NCBI GenBank assembly: GCA_019843655.1
Contig: JACDQD010000011.1
Location: forward strand, 4,382,604-4,446,603
Reading direction: 5' to 3'
From: Lethocerus indicus
Taxonomy: Eukaryota; Arthropoda; Insecta; Hemiptera; Belostomatidae
DNA length: 64,000 bases
Shown here: positions 45,801 through 58,900 of the stretch, piece after piece
How positions within the stretch are numbered: position 1 is the stretch's first letter
Layout: every line of letters begins with the position of its first letter
Made by a program: the position numbers and the translations under genes
The notes under the pieces: generated by a model
The model's database searches: none
Seen by the model: only the letters and a program-made list of their open reading frames with translations
What the model was told of the DNA's origin: nothing

Positions 45801-48800
45801 GAGTAATAAATGCTAATGTATCCATAGATTAATTCAGTACATATTTAAACAATGAACAAATACATATCATGTCTGCCACTTTAATTAAGATTACCTACTT
45901 AACACTAATATGATGAATCATTTATAAGATTGGGTGTGTAATGGTTAGTATTTACCAAGTTTTATCCTACTTCTGGAAAATGTTGCTGAAGTATTAACTG
46001 TTATTACAATTGAGCTTTCTTGATTGTTTGTTCATCTGTGCAGTTTTTTCTCTATGCAATAATGCAATCTCTATATTGATCTTTAGAAATAAAATCATAT
46101 ATTATCAATGTACCCCTTATGTAACACAATTGGTAAAAGATTAGGGTTGTGATGGTTAATATTATCACTGTATACCATAAGTGAGTAGGGAAAGTTTGAT
46201 TTTTGATCATAGGAAAATTGTTGGTATTGCTTGGCGAATCGCAGATAAGTGGAAGACTGGATAGAAGATGAACTGACTAAATATGAATGTTATTTTAGAC
46301 TTTTAAAATTTAACTGTTGGTTGTTTCTGTGAAATTTCCTACCCACCTTTTTCCTTTTTTCATCTACGCCATCTTGTTGTGTTACTTGATAGCCAATAGC
46401 TATTGTCATGAGTTGATAAACAGTATCAGTACATATTGATGACCTAGGAAAGCAACAAAGTCAATATTTAATAAATATTTTTTTTTATTATCATACATCA
46501 AAATTAAATCTTAGTGCTTGCACATCATAAAAAAGATACACCTTGTTGTAAGAATTTTTAGACATCGTATTATTATTAACATACCTTCTTCTGGAATATG
46601 TGACTGATGTCACCTTCATTTCAAGTAGTTGTTTGAGATCTGTTAATTCCTCATTTATATGGGATGCTAAAGTGTACACTACTTGCCACCATATTGTAAA
46701 TTCTGAAGGATCATTAATAAGAAATTAATACATTTTTTACTGGATGCACAGTGAGTGAGTTTAGATGTGATTAGCAACTATATGCAAAGACATAATATAA
46801 CACACAGTTTAACATTTCTATTTTGGTAATTAATATACAGATTTGTTGCAAATCATATTTTTAATTTTGAGGGTGTTTTTAAGTTTACAAAACTGTAGGG
46901 TTAATTAATCAATTAGATTAATATGCAACAAGTTTTAGTATTCATTATTCACTTTAACATTATATTTGTATAAATTGTACAAAGTATTTGATATATTTCA
47001 CCTATTTTAAAGAGAAAAATTTAAATTATACAACCTCCACTAAACAAAATTAAATTTAGTAAATATAAAATAGTTATCACTTACCAAGAATATTTTCATC
47101 TACTGTTTCCAAATATTTTGACAGGACAGAAAAATAAGATTTCTTGTAAACCAGGATAGTGTAATTATTTTCGAAATCTAAAGTTACATTACTGATATCA
47201 TCATATAAATATGTGAAATAATCTTTCCAGTTTATCTGAAAAATAAACAGTGCAGAATATTTAGTAATAAAGAAAGAAAGAAAATTTAGCTATCTTATTA
47301 TAAAATTAATTTATCTTATTATACAACATTATGACTTAACAATGGGAGATTGTAAAAGAAATTGAGGATACAAATAAGTCCTTTTTTTGTTTTATAACTT
47401 CTTTAAAATTGTGTGTTGTTGTACAAATTGTCTCTCAGACAGTCCAATAATAATTGAAACATATCATATTATAAGTGAGTTAGTTTAAGATTATTCAGTC
47501 AAGCAAATGAGAGAATGAATTAAAATGTTAAATATAACCAGAAGTATAAATTTACATTTAAATTTAATTGATTAATATTGGTAGTTTTTTTACTTACAAT
47601 ATATTAATTTCTTTCTATGATAAATTACATTTTCATTTGCTTTCTATTATCATTTGAATTTTATATCTTTAATAAATATTTTTGTTCTTTGAATTTGATT
47701 TATTAAAACAATTCGTACTTGAAATAAATTTGGGTTTCTTTAATGAGTTGGGTTTGAATGTACAACATTTATAGCACATTTAAAAATATTTAATGCCTCG
47801 TGACATTTTCCTTGAAAAATTATGTATTTATCAGGGAACAATATATCACACCTTTGACACACCACTCTCTGTTGCACTGTCAACAAGCTCTTGAAGTTCA
47901 GTGATTGTCATTTCTTCAGGAACCTCATTGTACAGTGGTCCTGTTATATTTTCCGATTCTTCCATCTAAAACATTAGGTTTTGCAAAGGCACACTGTAAC
48001 TCTTTTGAACATTTATTGCAACACTCCATGTATTACCATATTAAAAATTACACAAAGTTAGGTGAAACATAGCTCATTATTTATAAAAATATCTAATTTA
48101 AAATTTTAGATAATTATCATAACTTTGAGCCATAAATTGTGTTTTAGAATAAAGTCTATGAGAATTCAGACTAATAAATTTTGAAAAATATTTCTTATAA
48201 GAACGTACCTCAGTTACATTCAAGTATAAATAAATGACTTGTTCAGTTATCGAATTTAATATTTCTTCATTGTTGTCTGTTGTTTCATTTTTAAATGGGA
48301 AGAAGTATTTCAAGAATTTGACCATATACTTCCTCCATAATTTGGCAAATTCATGATCTGTTTTCCCAAACATATTTTTTATGTCGAGGTCTTTATGGCG
48401 AGTCTTTATACCCTGGTAGGACCGGCTGCAAATGCGACAATGAAATATATTGCGATATTGGAACCAATTAAGATCTATTTTTTACTCTGCTATTTTGAAA
48501 TCAATTTAGTTAGATTAATGTACTACATTAATTTTATTGCTAAATAAATATTATAATTGAATATTATACCACTATAAGGATATTAATAATGAATATTATG
48601 GGTTCACTTCCCCATCATTACTTAACAGTAATGAAACACTTACAACTAGGAAGTTTTTCATTATTAAGGTATTTTTAAATTTATTTTAGTATGACTAACT
48701 TCATAGGATCTCATAACTCATTTTTTTATATTTATATGCACATATACATTAAGAACTCTAAAAACGTAATACAAACCATTATTAGTATAATTTAAGTAAA

Positions 48801-51800
48801 AGTAATATTATAATTTCAAATGTAAATTAGTAATTTTTGACAATGGAAACATTAACTGAAAGAATCTTATTGCTTGAGCAACCCTTACTGGTACTCACCT
48901 TAAAAACTTTTCTCAAGAACTGTTCCCCACATTCTTCAGGTCCAGTTCCTAAGTTTCAGTTATTTAAAATAAAAAGAAAGATCGGAAGATATACAATCCC
49001 AACTAAAAGTGGTTATTACAATGTAAGCGTTTTAATGTGGCTTCCCATTGTTTAATGAAAGTTCTCAATGTTGCATATAGGGTATATTATTATAGCGTAT
49101 CATTTTCACAATACAAAAATTGTATTTGTAACCATGATCTTTTATTGCTATACTGCTAATCTTCTACCATTCTGTGTTGTATAATATTTTTTTAGACCTT
49201 GGCAGAAAGAGATCGTCGGCCGTGGCTATTGTCATTTTATTGATGGACTGGTTAGTCGGCATCGGTATTATGCCGAAACCGATCAGTATGTCCATCGATG
49301 CCAATTTTCTCGCCCTTGCCAACGTCCTAATCCACGGTTGTTTCGGTTCACCGTCTATAGGCGGTTGCGGCGGTAGGCCTATGTCTTCCAGCAGGTCCCT
49401 CAGCGTCTTTAAACCTACTTCTTCCATCGATTCTGAAATTTATGAATTTTTTTTTGAATTTATGAATCTTTGTATGTTTCCAATTTGAGTGTTAACAGTG
49501 TCCCTTAAAGTTTTATTACTATCGCCAGTTCAGTCCACTCTTCCTATAACTAGCCTCTCGTAACCTCCCAGTTACTTTTATTGAAATTATGCATGTATAG
49601 AGTTTATTGCCGTTATTTAATTCACTTATTCTTTATTATGTTACTTTATACTATGTTTCCATTTTCTGTCGTTCGACTTTAAAAATAACTTAAATGATTA
49701 AATAATTCGAATGACCGGTACCTGTATCGAGGCAAGATCGGTACAGTGTCCTGGCTTGTTTCACAGGAAGAGGTTCGTCCTCCGTATCATTCATCAACAA
49801 AAACTCTGCAAAAGATGAAAGAACTATTTAGTTCACATTAATTTTTCGTTTGTAAACGTTAATTTACTTGTATCATTCATAGCATGCATATATCTTAATA
49901 TATATTTTTTAAATAATACGTTAATCTCATTAATTGTTTATTAAAGGACGTAGATTGTCATTAGTGTTGGATGTTTTCGCACTATTCCCTATAGTTAATT
50001 TAATTATAATCAGACATATACGATAGGGTTTATAAAATAACATCAGAATTAATTTGATACCTTTAGTTTCATGAAATTAGCCAGTATTTTGCTTACCCGA
50101 TATGTCTCTTCCGGCTAGCCACCCTCTCTCTATGAACCAGTCGTTTACAGTGTACGTGCTGCGTATGAAGTGTTCCCTGTTCCATTTACCGCAGGCGTAC
50201 TTGTAGAAGTCCTCGCAGGGATCGGCGGACGTGTCCATTGATTCCATGAGGTTCGAGGCTGGAAATTTAAGACAAATATTCGCATTTCAGCTTTAAAAGG
50301 AAGTGTAGGTCTTTCCCGATTGTTACTTCAATTCACCTATCCTAGTTCTCATTTATTGCCGTGCAGAATTATAGAACTTTACACACAACACCTTGGCAGC
50401 TGGTGGCTTCAACCTCCATTCGGTACATTCAACAGAGGGATGCTTAACCAATGTTTAATATTTCGTAGATGGTATTACTACTAGTGTAGTACAAAGGGTA
50501 TTTGAAACAGGGTGGGGGAATTTTTTCTTGATTAATTTCGGCCTCCTCTAATGTGTTTGTTTCTAAGAGTGATCCGTTTAATCTTCTGGTCTTCAGTAGC
50601 ATTCAATCATTAAAATGTTAGTGACATTTTGTCAGAACCGTCATGATACTTTCATTTAAGTGACAAGAGAGATTTCTGCCGCGAATATCTGGGCCAGTGT
50701 CTCCATGACGCGTATAAGCGGAAATCATGTTTATTCGTGAAGCTATTGCAAAAAAAATATAGGCCACTCCGCAATCGAACCATCGCAGATCCATTCGAGA
50801 GACGGGAAGCGTTCACGGTTACAGGAAACGCGGAGGAAGAGCCCGTTTTGCTCTATTCCCGGAAATCAGTTCACGATTCGCAGCTCCGTTTGCCAAATAT
50901 CGGCACTCGGGTTAAAATCGCTGATTCCCTTATTTGGGAAGGGAAAATGCTTAGTTCTATTAATTAAGCGTTTCGATATCATAATTTCGGAAGCGGGAAA
51001 GTGAATAAGATCGCGTTATATATTTGAGCCTCTCGAGTCCATCGGTTTCGGGGTAATTACTTTTTTTTTTAGTACCACAGAGAGGAGGAAGGGTCCGCGC
51101 TATTTTTCGCCCACGCTGATTTCAATCTTCCATTTATTCCAAGAGTCGTCATTCACAATTAACGGCAACGTCAGGCTGACGCTAGTGCTTGACACGAAAG
51201 CGGTGTTGGTGGTGCGACCGTGATAGATCTCAGCCGGCGATAGTCCCAATATCTCTGCCATTAGCGATGTGTATTCAGAACCCCATTTGAATTTTTCAGC
51301 GGCCACTCGACTCTCGACCCCGAAGTTTTGTCGCGTTTACTGTTCTAGTCTATGCTTAAAAGCCTCATGATTTAATTCTCAATTTCGGCCGGGTCGAAAG
51401 ACCTAACGGCGCTACATACATGTCAGTAACATAAAATATTGAAAAATTATCTTTGTAAAAATTACGAATTAAATAAAAGTAAAGTTGAAGAGTTAAACAT
51501 TTGATTACAGTAAAAAATTGACATAATTAAAATAAATGTTCTATTATATAATCAATCAGTAATATTCGTACCAAAATACATGGGTTTGGTGCAATTCAAA
51601 GCTTACTACTAGTTATTGTTATTATATTCAGTTAATATAATTATGCGAATTTTCACCGAGTCAATAATTTACCTGCAAAGGGTGATTTTAAAATAACAGT
51701 TAAATTCGAAACGATAATTTAATTATTATTTATTGTGTCGTCTATATACTCAGGTACCTTCGAGTAGGGGCGGTACTTCGTAATAGCTCTTGATTTACGC

Positions 51801-54800
51801 GATGAAAATACCTGTCAACACTATCACTGCCCCGTTACTGCAATGAAGTTTGATGTTTAAAACAGATTTATACGTTATTTTTTATGTTTTACGAAAGCGG
51901 TGACATGAGAAGATTGGCGATATAATTTATTATTACTGACGGTACTGACGTACCGTTTTGTCTGTATAAAATACAGCGGATCGGCAAATTTATCTGTTTA
52001 CTTTTGACGAAGTACATTAGTTATTAACGATTAGGCTATCTACTGGCAAAATTATTGACGTTCTTGACTGTGCTATCACGTTGACAGCCTTGAGGAAGCA
52101 GGTGTACATGTAGGCATACACTGGATACTGTATACTGTATAGTGCTATTTTTTTTTACAATTCTGACAGATTGGAACGAACAAAACGTAGACAACTCCGT
52201 AATCAGAAAGTAACAATCAGAATTAAATTCAATTTCTTACCCTCTTATTTGTCATTTAATTATTTCCTGCCTTGATCTAATATTTAATTCCATTTAGTGT
52301 TCTTCATTGATTTCCTGGACTAATATAATTTGCAAAAATATTTATTTCTCACTAATTACTTATTTACTACACTTCTGTTATTACTAAAAAACAGTAATTT
52401 TAATGTTATGCATGGCTAGATATTCACCTGGAACATTTTTAGCCTTTAAACGCTTTGTTAGTAACACCAGCCTGTTAATATCAAGTCGTTAAATTACATT
52501 ACATGAAGCCTTCACATTCCTAAGAGAACGCACAAGATATTTAAATTTCTTAGGATCAAAAATGATAACATCTCGAAAAGGGAAAATATGAAATCGACAC
52601 TAAGACAAAAATTTACCACGTTTTAAGTCGTTAGTGACACTAATGAAAAAATATTAACATCTGATACAGGAAAGTAATTTGCAATTTTAAGCGATAACAA
52701 TCATTACTGCTCAACGCTTTTGTACAGGTCTGTAGTAAAAACCTGTTGATCTCAATCTCTTTAATTGTGTCAGCTGTTGTTCTTCAATCGCGCACGAGCT
52801 ATTATTCAAATCGTGATATGGCAATAAAACTGGAAAATTCTAATTAATCACGTTTTCTCCTTTGTGAGTTAATAAAATTACAACTCACCGGAACGCAAGC
52901 ACTGGGACGTGAGGCACAATTCTGCTTCCCCGCTTGTACTGTTTTTGGCTGTAACAAAAATAGAGAATCAAATATGCAGTGGAGCACATTTTAAGTGTGC
53001 GGATTTTATACAAAAAGGCCGTCTTACCTGCGAAGTAAATTGCAATGCACAGAGAAGCGAAGAGTATGAGACAGACGGCCGTCGCGGCACCGAGCATAAA
53101 CTCCAGGCGTTCCCTCGAAGTCTTCCTTAAACTTTAAGAAAATCCTGAAGTGAATTAATATATTTCTTTAAATTATCAGTGCTTGATGAGGCAAAATTTC
53201 CCCATTAATTGCAAATTATTACCGAGACGATAATTCAGCTGCACAAGGAACAAGTGGAAATTGTGAAGACAAGTTACTTACAAGGACAGCTTTGAGGGTA
53301 TTCGAATTAGGTTGTTTTGACTGCCGTCGACGCTCCATACTGAGGTTGGGCTCGAAATTGGCCCTAGAAACATATAATTATGATTATAATTCCTATTTCG
53401 ATACCATAAATATCATACTGGGACTGCAAGGAGAATATAGATAAAATATTTAACAGTTAAATAAATCCACAGCTACTCATGATAACTTTAACCTACTTGG
53501 ATATGCTATATAGTTCAATTACATACTTCGCGAACGTTTCGATCCCGAAGCTATTCAGACTTCCTTGTAAAGTCCCTTGACCGTCGGTTGGTACAATCTG
53601 GTACAGTTTTTTGCTTCTTATTTTTCCCTGATTTATGACCCAATAGCGGTTTCTTGTCTTGTTATACACTTGTTTCAATTTTGTCTTGTGCTCATTAAAT
53701 ACGATAAATGATCAATTTTCTCCGTTCGTTTGGTATTTTCTCTCCTTTTTTCATTTTTGAAGGTTAAAGGCTGAGGTCGGTGCCCTGGGGTTTGGACACG
53801 GTCGCCATGGCGACAGTCGGTGACAACAGCGCTCAACAGATAGCCCATAAATAAGTATAGGCATGATTCGGGTCCGGATAAGCGATTTTCGATACTTCGG
53901 AATGTGAACACTGCCATTACGTGTTTTGAGGATATTTATTTTTTACCGATATCTTACGGCTTATCTCCACTGGCAACTTTGAATGGGCCATTTAATCCCA
54001 ACCCAAAATAGCTGGCGTAGGTGATTCAATAATTTAATGTTTCAATATCGCCTAAGGTGGATTTTGACCTTTAATAGAGTAAGGCCCATTAAACGCTCCA
54101 AGTTTACTGGGTACTTGTAGAGCCTTCCGTTAATTTTTATCCTAAATATTAATTTTTAATAATTGATTATACTGTATATATACACAATATTTGGTTTGGA
54201 ATACTATTATAAATAATTTTTCTAATTCATCGCTTTGATTAGAAATCTTATGTTGTCAATTTCCTGATTTTCTTTTTTTTAACTGTTTTATTTTTGCACA
54301 ATCAACCTATACAGTTATGGGTAGAAGAGGAATGGGACTGAACTAGTGGGTTTGGATGTGGAGTGAGGCGGGAGTGGAATTTAAGGAAGCAATTTCCTGA
54401 TAAATTTTAATTTCGAAGCACTCAAATTTAAATTATTAGGTACATTAGTTATGCCACTCATTGAAATAGAATAAGCTGTTTTGTAACCCAAACACGTGTT
54501 TTTCAATATTTTGACTACATTAGTAGTGGATTCATGTACTGAACAGGTAGACTACTACACTTCATCGCGGAGCGATAACATAAATGCTGCCCGTAAAGTA
54601 AGCACAAAATGTTTGGCTAAAACGGCCTCGATTATTCATATAGATAAGTAAAGTTGAGATAGTTCAATGTCAGAACTGAAAACAACCGAATATTTTCTAC
54701 GCTTTACCACCGGTAGTGTCGGGTTACGTAAGTGATATTTCGTAAACTTGAAATTTGCGCAACAACATTTCATGGTGCGTCGGAGTCACTGATTCCAATG

Positions 54801-55802
54801 ATATTTTGGATCAAACCTTAAATTAGTATATGAAGTAACATCATAGTAGCTCGCTAACTATAGAGCTGATATTTATTAATAAAATATGGAGCTTACTGAC
54901 GTACATTCTAGTAATACATGAATATATCAGCTTAGCTAATTACTGTTTTTGGTATGATTTCCCGTTAACTATTTCAGAACACTGGGACAGAGTCGTGTAT
55001 ATGACAACAAATATTACCTCTATCCATTCCTCCTGGTAATACTCCATAGGTCTTGCCGCTATACGGCTTTCAACTTTGAAGTAGGTTCATTCTAATTATG
55101 GCCATCAGGTTGAAATTCCAATTGTACTTAAAGACTGTTTCAAAGAGATACCGCCTTATTTTCACTTGTTCGGTGCGGGCGAAAAAATTGATTAATTCCT
55201 TATCGTGTCCGACCGGGCGTTTTCAAATGAGCCCGCTATCGCGAGCCCCGATCGCTTCCCGCCAGGCAACGTCTTGACGACGGGATCTTAGAAATTATGT
55301 AACCTGGAATGGGGGAAAAAGAGACAAATTGCGAAAGATGACCGTCGTAACGAACGGGATGGAATAAATTACTGCTCGGAATGACCGTTGACGACGGCAG
55401 GAGATATTCTCTTGGCCATTAATCGGTATTTTACAAGCGAATCGACCAACAATCGGAGCGCGCAAATCTCGCAAAATTTCTTGAATGGTTAATTTTTTTT
55501 GTAATGGAAAATTATTATTTAACACTCGCTTTTACGATCTTCTATCTCCATTTGGTCCAAAATCAATCGATTGACAAAAGTCCCAATAACGTCCCATTGG
55601 GCCGGCAGCTGAAGTGGTATTAAAAGTTCGGTTGGGAATATAATCCATAAATAAATGCTTAGTAAATTCGTATCGCGTTCGAACCCATCCAAGGCCCAGC
55701 CGGTTATGGTCGTTCGCTTCGAAACGTCAGTCACATTAGCAATTAAACGAGCGCCTTATACTTACTGGTCCTGGTGCTTGGTAGGTCGACGCGCCTCTCC
55801 AT
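40759..55802 (-). CDS. Gene C: complete neprilysin-like M13 zinc metallopeptidase
   Basis: Exons in transcript order: 55802-55766, 53363-53282, 53131-53028, 52948-52889, 50258-50097, 49805-49722, 49432-49198, 48425-48209, 47965-47852, 47235-47085, 46702-46585, 45140-45068, 44525-44349, 44249-44146, 43253-43195, 42765-42717, 42452-42385, 42112-41982, 41219-41055, 40938-40759. The sum is 2370 nt, exactly 790 codons with the stop. Layout: a cytoplasmic tail of about 45 residues, one membrane anchor, then the ectodomain with [47 protein letters not shown] and a C-terminal CKLWVD. All catalytic positions are present. It is the most canonical of the three and has the largest introns. The start is supported by an in-frame TGA two codons upstream. 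Donors at 49432-49198 (GTCTAA) and 45140-45068 (GTAGAA) are weak but required by frame and homology. Confidence 0.9.
42385..42452 (-). CDS. Gene C exon: zinc-binding HELTH motif
   Basis: Encodes [20 protein letters not shown], a textbook neprilysin zinc site. Neighbouring exons supply NAYY (43253-43195), [16 protein letters not shown] (42765-42717), GRQYDKDGN (42112-41982) and GENLADNGG (41219-41055). Confidence 0.96.
42829..42880. repeat. (AT)n microsatellite in a gene C intron
   Basis: About 26 TA units in the intron between the NAYY exon and the following 49-nt exon of gene C. Confidence 0.95.
53028..53131 (-). CDS. Gene C exon: signal-anchor transmembrane segment
   Basis: Encodes [11 protein letters not shown], rich in basic residues, then about 24 hydrophobic residues ([20 protein letters not shown]...). 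The charge pattern puts the N-terminus in the cytosol. The acceptor CTTAAAG has a poor consensus, but the phase agrees with genes A and B. Confidence 0.78.
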
Positions 55803-55929
55803 GACTCAGGCCGGGCTCTTATGTCCCAGCGGATGTTCACCGGGAGTGGGGCACCAGCCGGACCCTGCCCGCACGCCTCGGGACGCAGCATTCCCACCGG
55901 GAGTCCATCCCTCTCATCCCTTTTGAACT
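55766..55929 (-). CDS. Gene C first coding exon with 5' untranslated part
   Basis: The exon is bounded by acceptor TTTCAG at 55930-55935 and donor CCA|GTAAGT at 55760-55765. Translation starts at the ATG 55800-55802 ([12 protein letters not shown]); TGA GTC precedes it in frame. The upstream 127 nt are untranslated, and because the exon begins at an acceptor, at least one non-coding exon lies further up. It joins exon 53363-53282 in phase 1 to continue [14 protein letters not shown], which in turn joins the anchor exon in phase 2. Alternative: the ATG at 53336-53338 (MERRRQ), but that frame does not enter the anchor exon at the preferred acceptor. Confidence 0.65.
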
Positions 55930-58900
55930 CTGAAAGTAACAACATGCCTGTATATATTATTTATAAATATATAACAACCCCGGGATATATTGAAAAATAA
56001 ATCCGCGATACGTTGAAACCGTGGTATGGGGAAGGACGGTTGTAATGGTTATCGTGCCCTTTCATGTACGTGTAATACAGTGCATTAGGACTCACTTAAT
56101 GAAATGGATGGTGACGCAAAACCTGAACTGTTTTTAGACTACTGTCGAAGAGGCCGCAAACGGACTGCGAGTGTGCCTTGAATAATTAAATAAGTATGAA
56201 TTAATGAAGGCTCTTGCTCCCAGGAGCATTTATTTAATTAATAGATTGTTTATTTTAATTAAATTTGCTAATTAATTAAATGTATTTTGCTGAAGAGATA
56301 ACTGCGTTATATAATTTAAGATAATTTGGACAACGTTGCGCCATTTTTTTGTATATTTGGTCCTATGTTGAATTCTCAGCTGACTTTGTGGTTTCGTTCT
56401 TAACAACAGCAGAAATATATCTCATAATCTGAGTTTCTTTACTGCAATGCTTTGTATTTACCGATTTCGATTGCACCGAACGGCACTGAATTAATCGAGT
56501 CGTTTTTCATCCGTGGTGGTTGTGTCCCACTAACTGACACAAAATGGGATGACAGGGCCCTAAAAAACGCCCGTTCGAATTATCGACGGGGGCTTTTAAT
56601 GATATCAAGTAGCGTGCTTCAAAGCCCAAAGACCCATGAGATGAGGGCAGAGAAACAATGGTATAACGGAATGCCTCTCATTAATCGAACACGCGCGGAG
56701 GGGGGCAATCAACGGTATCTGATCCTGGGGGCTGCATCCGCGACATCAACATGACAACTGGGACCCCCGGCTTAATTAATTGTCTCTATAGATCTTCAAT
56801 CGCTCCCATTGTTTGTTTAACATTTGTTTCTGTTTGTTGTGGAGCGGTACGGGACCGGTAACGTGCGCCACGTGACCTAATCGCAATTTCATGCGCCCAT
56901 CATTTATTTTGTTATCTTACGGATCCTTCGGTTGAAAGTATTTTCTGGTCGTCTAATCTCGTTTACATGTCGCTTAAAGTGGCAAATTTTATTGTCACTC
57001 ATGTCAGTTCAAGTAGTCCATCGTTAAAGTGGACTGCCAGATAGTGTGTAGGCAGGGCCCATAAATGACTTATTCGTATGATGTAGGTAGTAAAGTGTAG
57101 TGGTATGTACCGCCGCAAATAGCCTGGAGCGTAATACTTTTTTTTTATCTTACCTGTGAGGTTCTGTGTTATTCTTCAACAGCTTTTCTGATCACATGTT
57201 ACACCGGTTTCGACTTTAAGCCAGTGTTAGTATCATTTCCAGAAAAATCGGCCGAGCGATTATTTCGAACACTTTGGATTATATATATAAACAGTGGGTC
57301 ATATTTTATTGATTAAATTTAACAAAGAACAGAGTCAGGATTTTTGTGTAAAAGAATTTCAAACATTAATTTTTAACAGTGATATTCCGTTCAATATCTG
57401 TTTGCATATTATGTATTTCATCGTAATACAAAGGTCTATAAGATTTGCGAATAAATCGACATTTATCAACCAATCCGACATTCAGTACTAATGAACTGTT
57501 TACTTGTCGAAGGCGAGCTTCACAATTTGCAAGATTGCATTTTGTCGAAATAATATTCTATGATTTCCCTATAATTTAGTGTAGTTAATTGGCTATACAT
57601 TGCTTGAATTTCACCATTTTGGTGAAGGTGTGATATATATTAGAATGTTGTACCTAACCAATTATATCACCATCCAAAAAATATAACAAAGTCCTAACAT
57701 AGTAACAATAGTAACAGTGTTTAATAATGACAATGTCAGGATTCTTCATGAGTCTAACTCAGTATATTAGTGAATCGTCCCGGTCCTCTCAACGGATATT
57801 ATAATTCGAGGACTGGGTTAAATCGCTGTACTAAGGTGACTTTCGTTTTCGTCGGCTTTACCTTTGTGTCCTTAACAGTTCTAATTGCCCCGAATTTGTT
57901 CATTAAACAAACGGAAGTCGGCCCACGTGCCGTTTAGTACACATTGAGCAAATGAAAAAAGGAAACAATGGAGCCTTTACCTAACAAGGAGGGAGCCGGT
58001 CAGACTGGGCAACTCATTGTTCTGTCGCAGGGAGTCAAATTGCGTTCGTCGTGTCTCGCTCATTCTAACATTCAGCATCGATAACCGGCGTTATGGATCA
58101 CAAGGTCATGTTTGTCATAAGACCAGACGGAACTAGAACCGAGGGAATACATTTTTTGCGGAAATAGAACACGAGAAGTGGAATCAACAGCAATAATTTA
58201 GTTAACTTCAGTTTGGAACCGAATACTGCATAGAGACAAGTGAACTGTATTACCAGTACTTGAAACTAACTTCCCAATTTAGATTTTTAAACATTTAAAT
58301 TCTTCTTAACATATCTCAGGTTCGACACCTGAAAATTTCAAAAGTGTTGTTGTGAAAACATTTTAATTAAGCGGGTGGAATGTTACATTTTGCGATTGTT
58401 AGTGTAAATCAACAGTTCTTAAAACATGTTATTATTTTTTAAGTCAAGAAACATTTGAACAGATCAGATCTTCATTCGCGGATTTATTTATTTATTATTG
58501 AAAACATGCTAAATTCATCATACCTGTTTTTTTAGTGTTCCTGTTACATACAGTTACTGAAATGGAATAGTTTACAACTGTTTTAATATAATTGCATCAT
58601 TACGAAACGGTATATAGGAAGAAAAAACATTAATTATCCCAATATAATAAGGAAATAATGCGATCTTAGTTATGCACCTCAATTACGTTATCCTTAGTTC
58701 CTTAGCTTAATTATCTGAGTAATATGGTGATGAAAGTGACATTAACAGAAAGCCAAAAAAAGGTGGGATTAATTCTAGCAACTTACATTTACAGTAATCC
58801 AAAACTGAGAATCATATTTTACAAAGAGGGCATTATATGTTTGTTACAAGGAAACAGAAAGGCTGTAAAGGTAAATGGTCATTGCGAAACATTTTATCAG

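Noticed and set aside
55295..55734. Two minus-strand open frames of 71-76 residues in the first gene C intron
   Set aside because: No recognisable motifs and no splice sites that keep frame with gene C.
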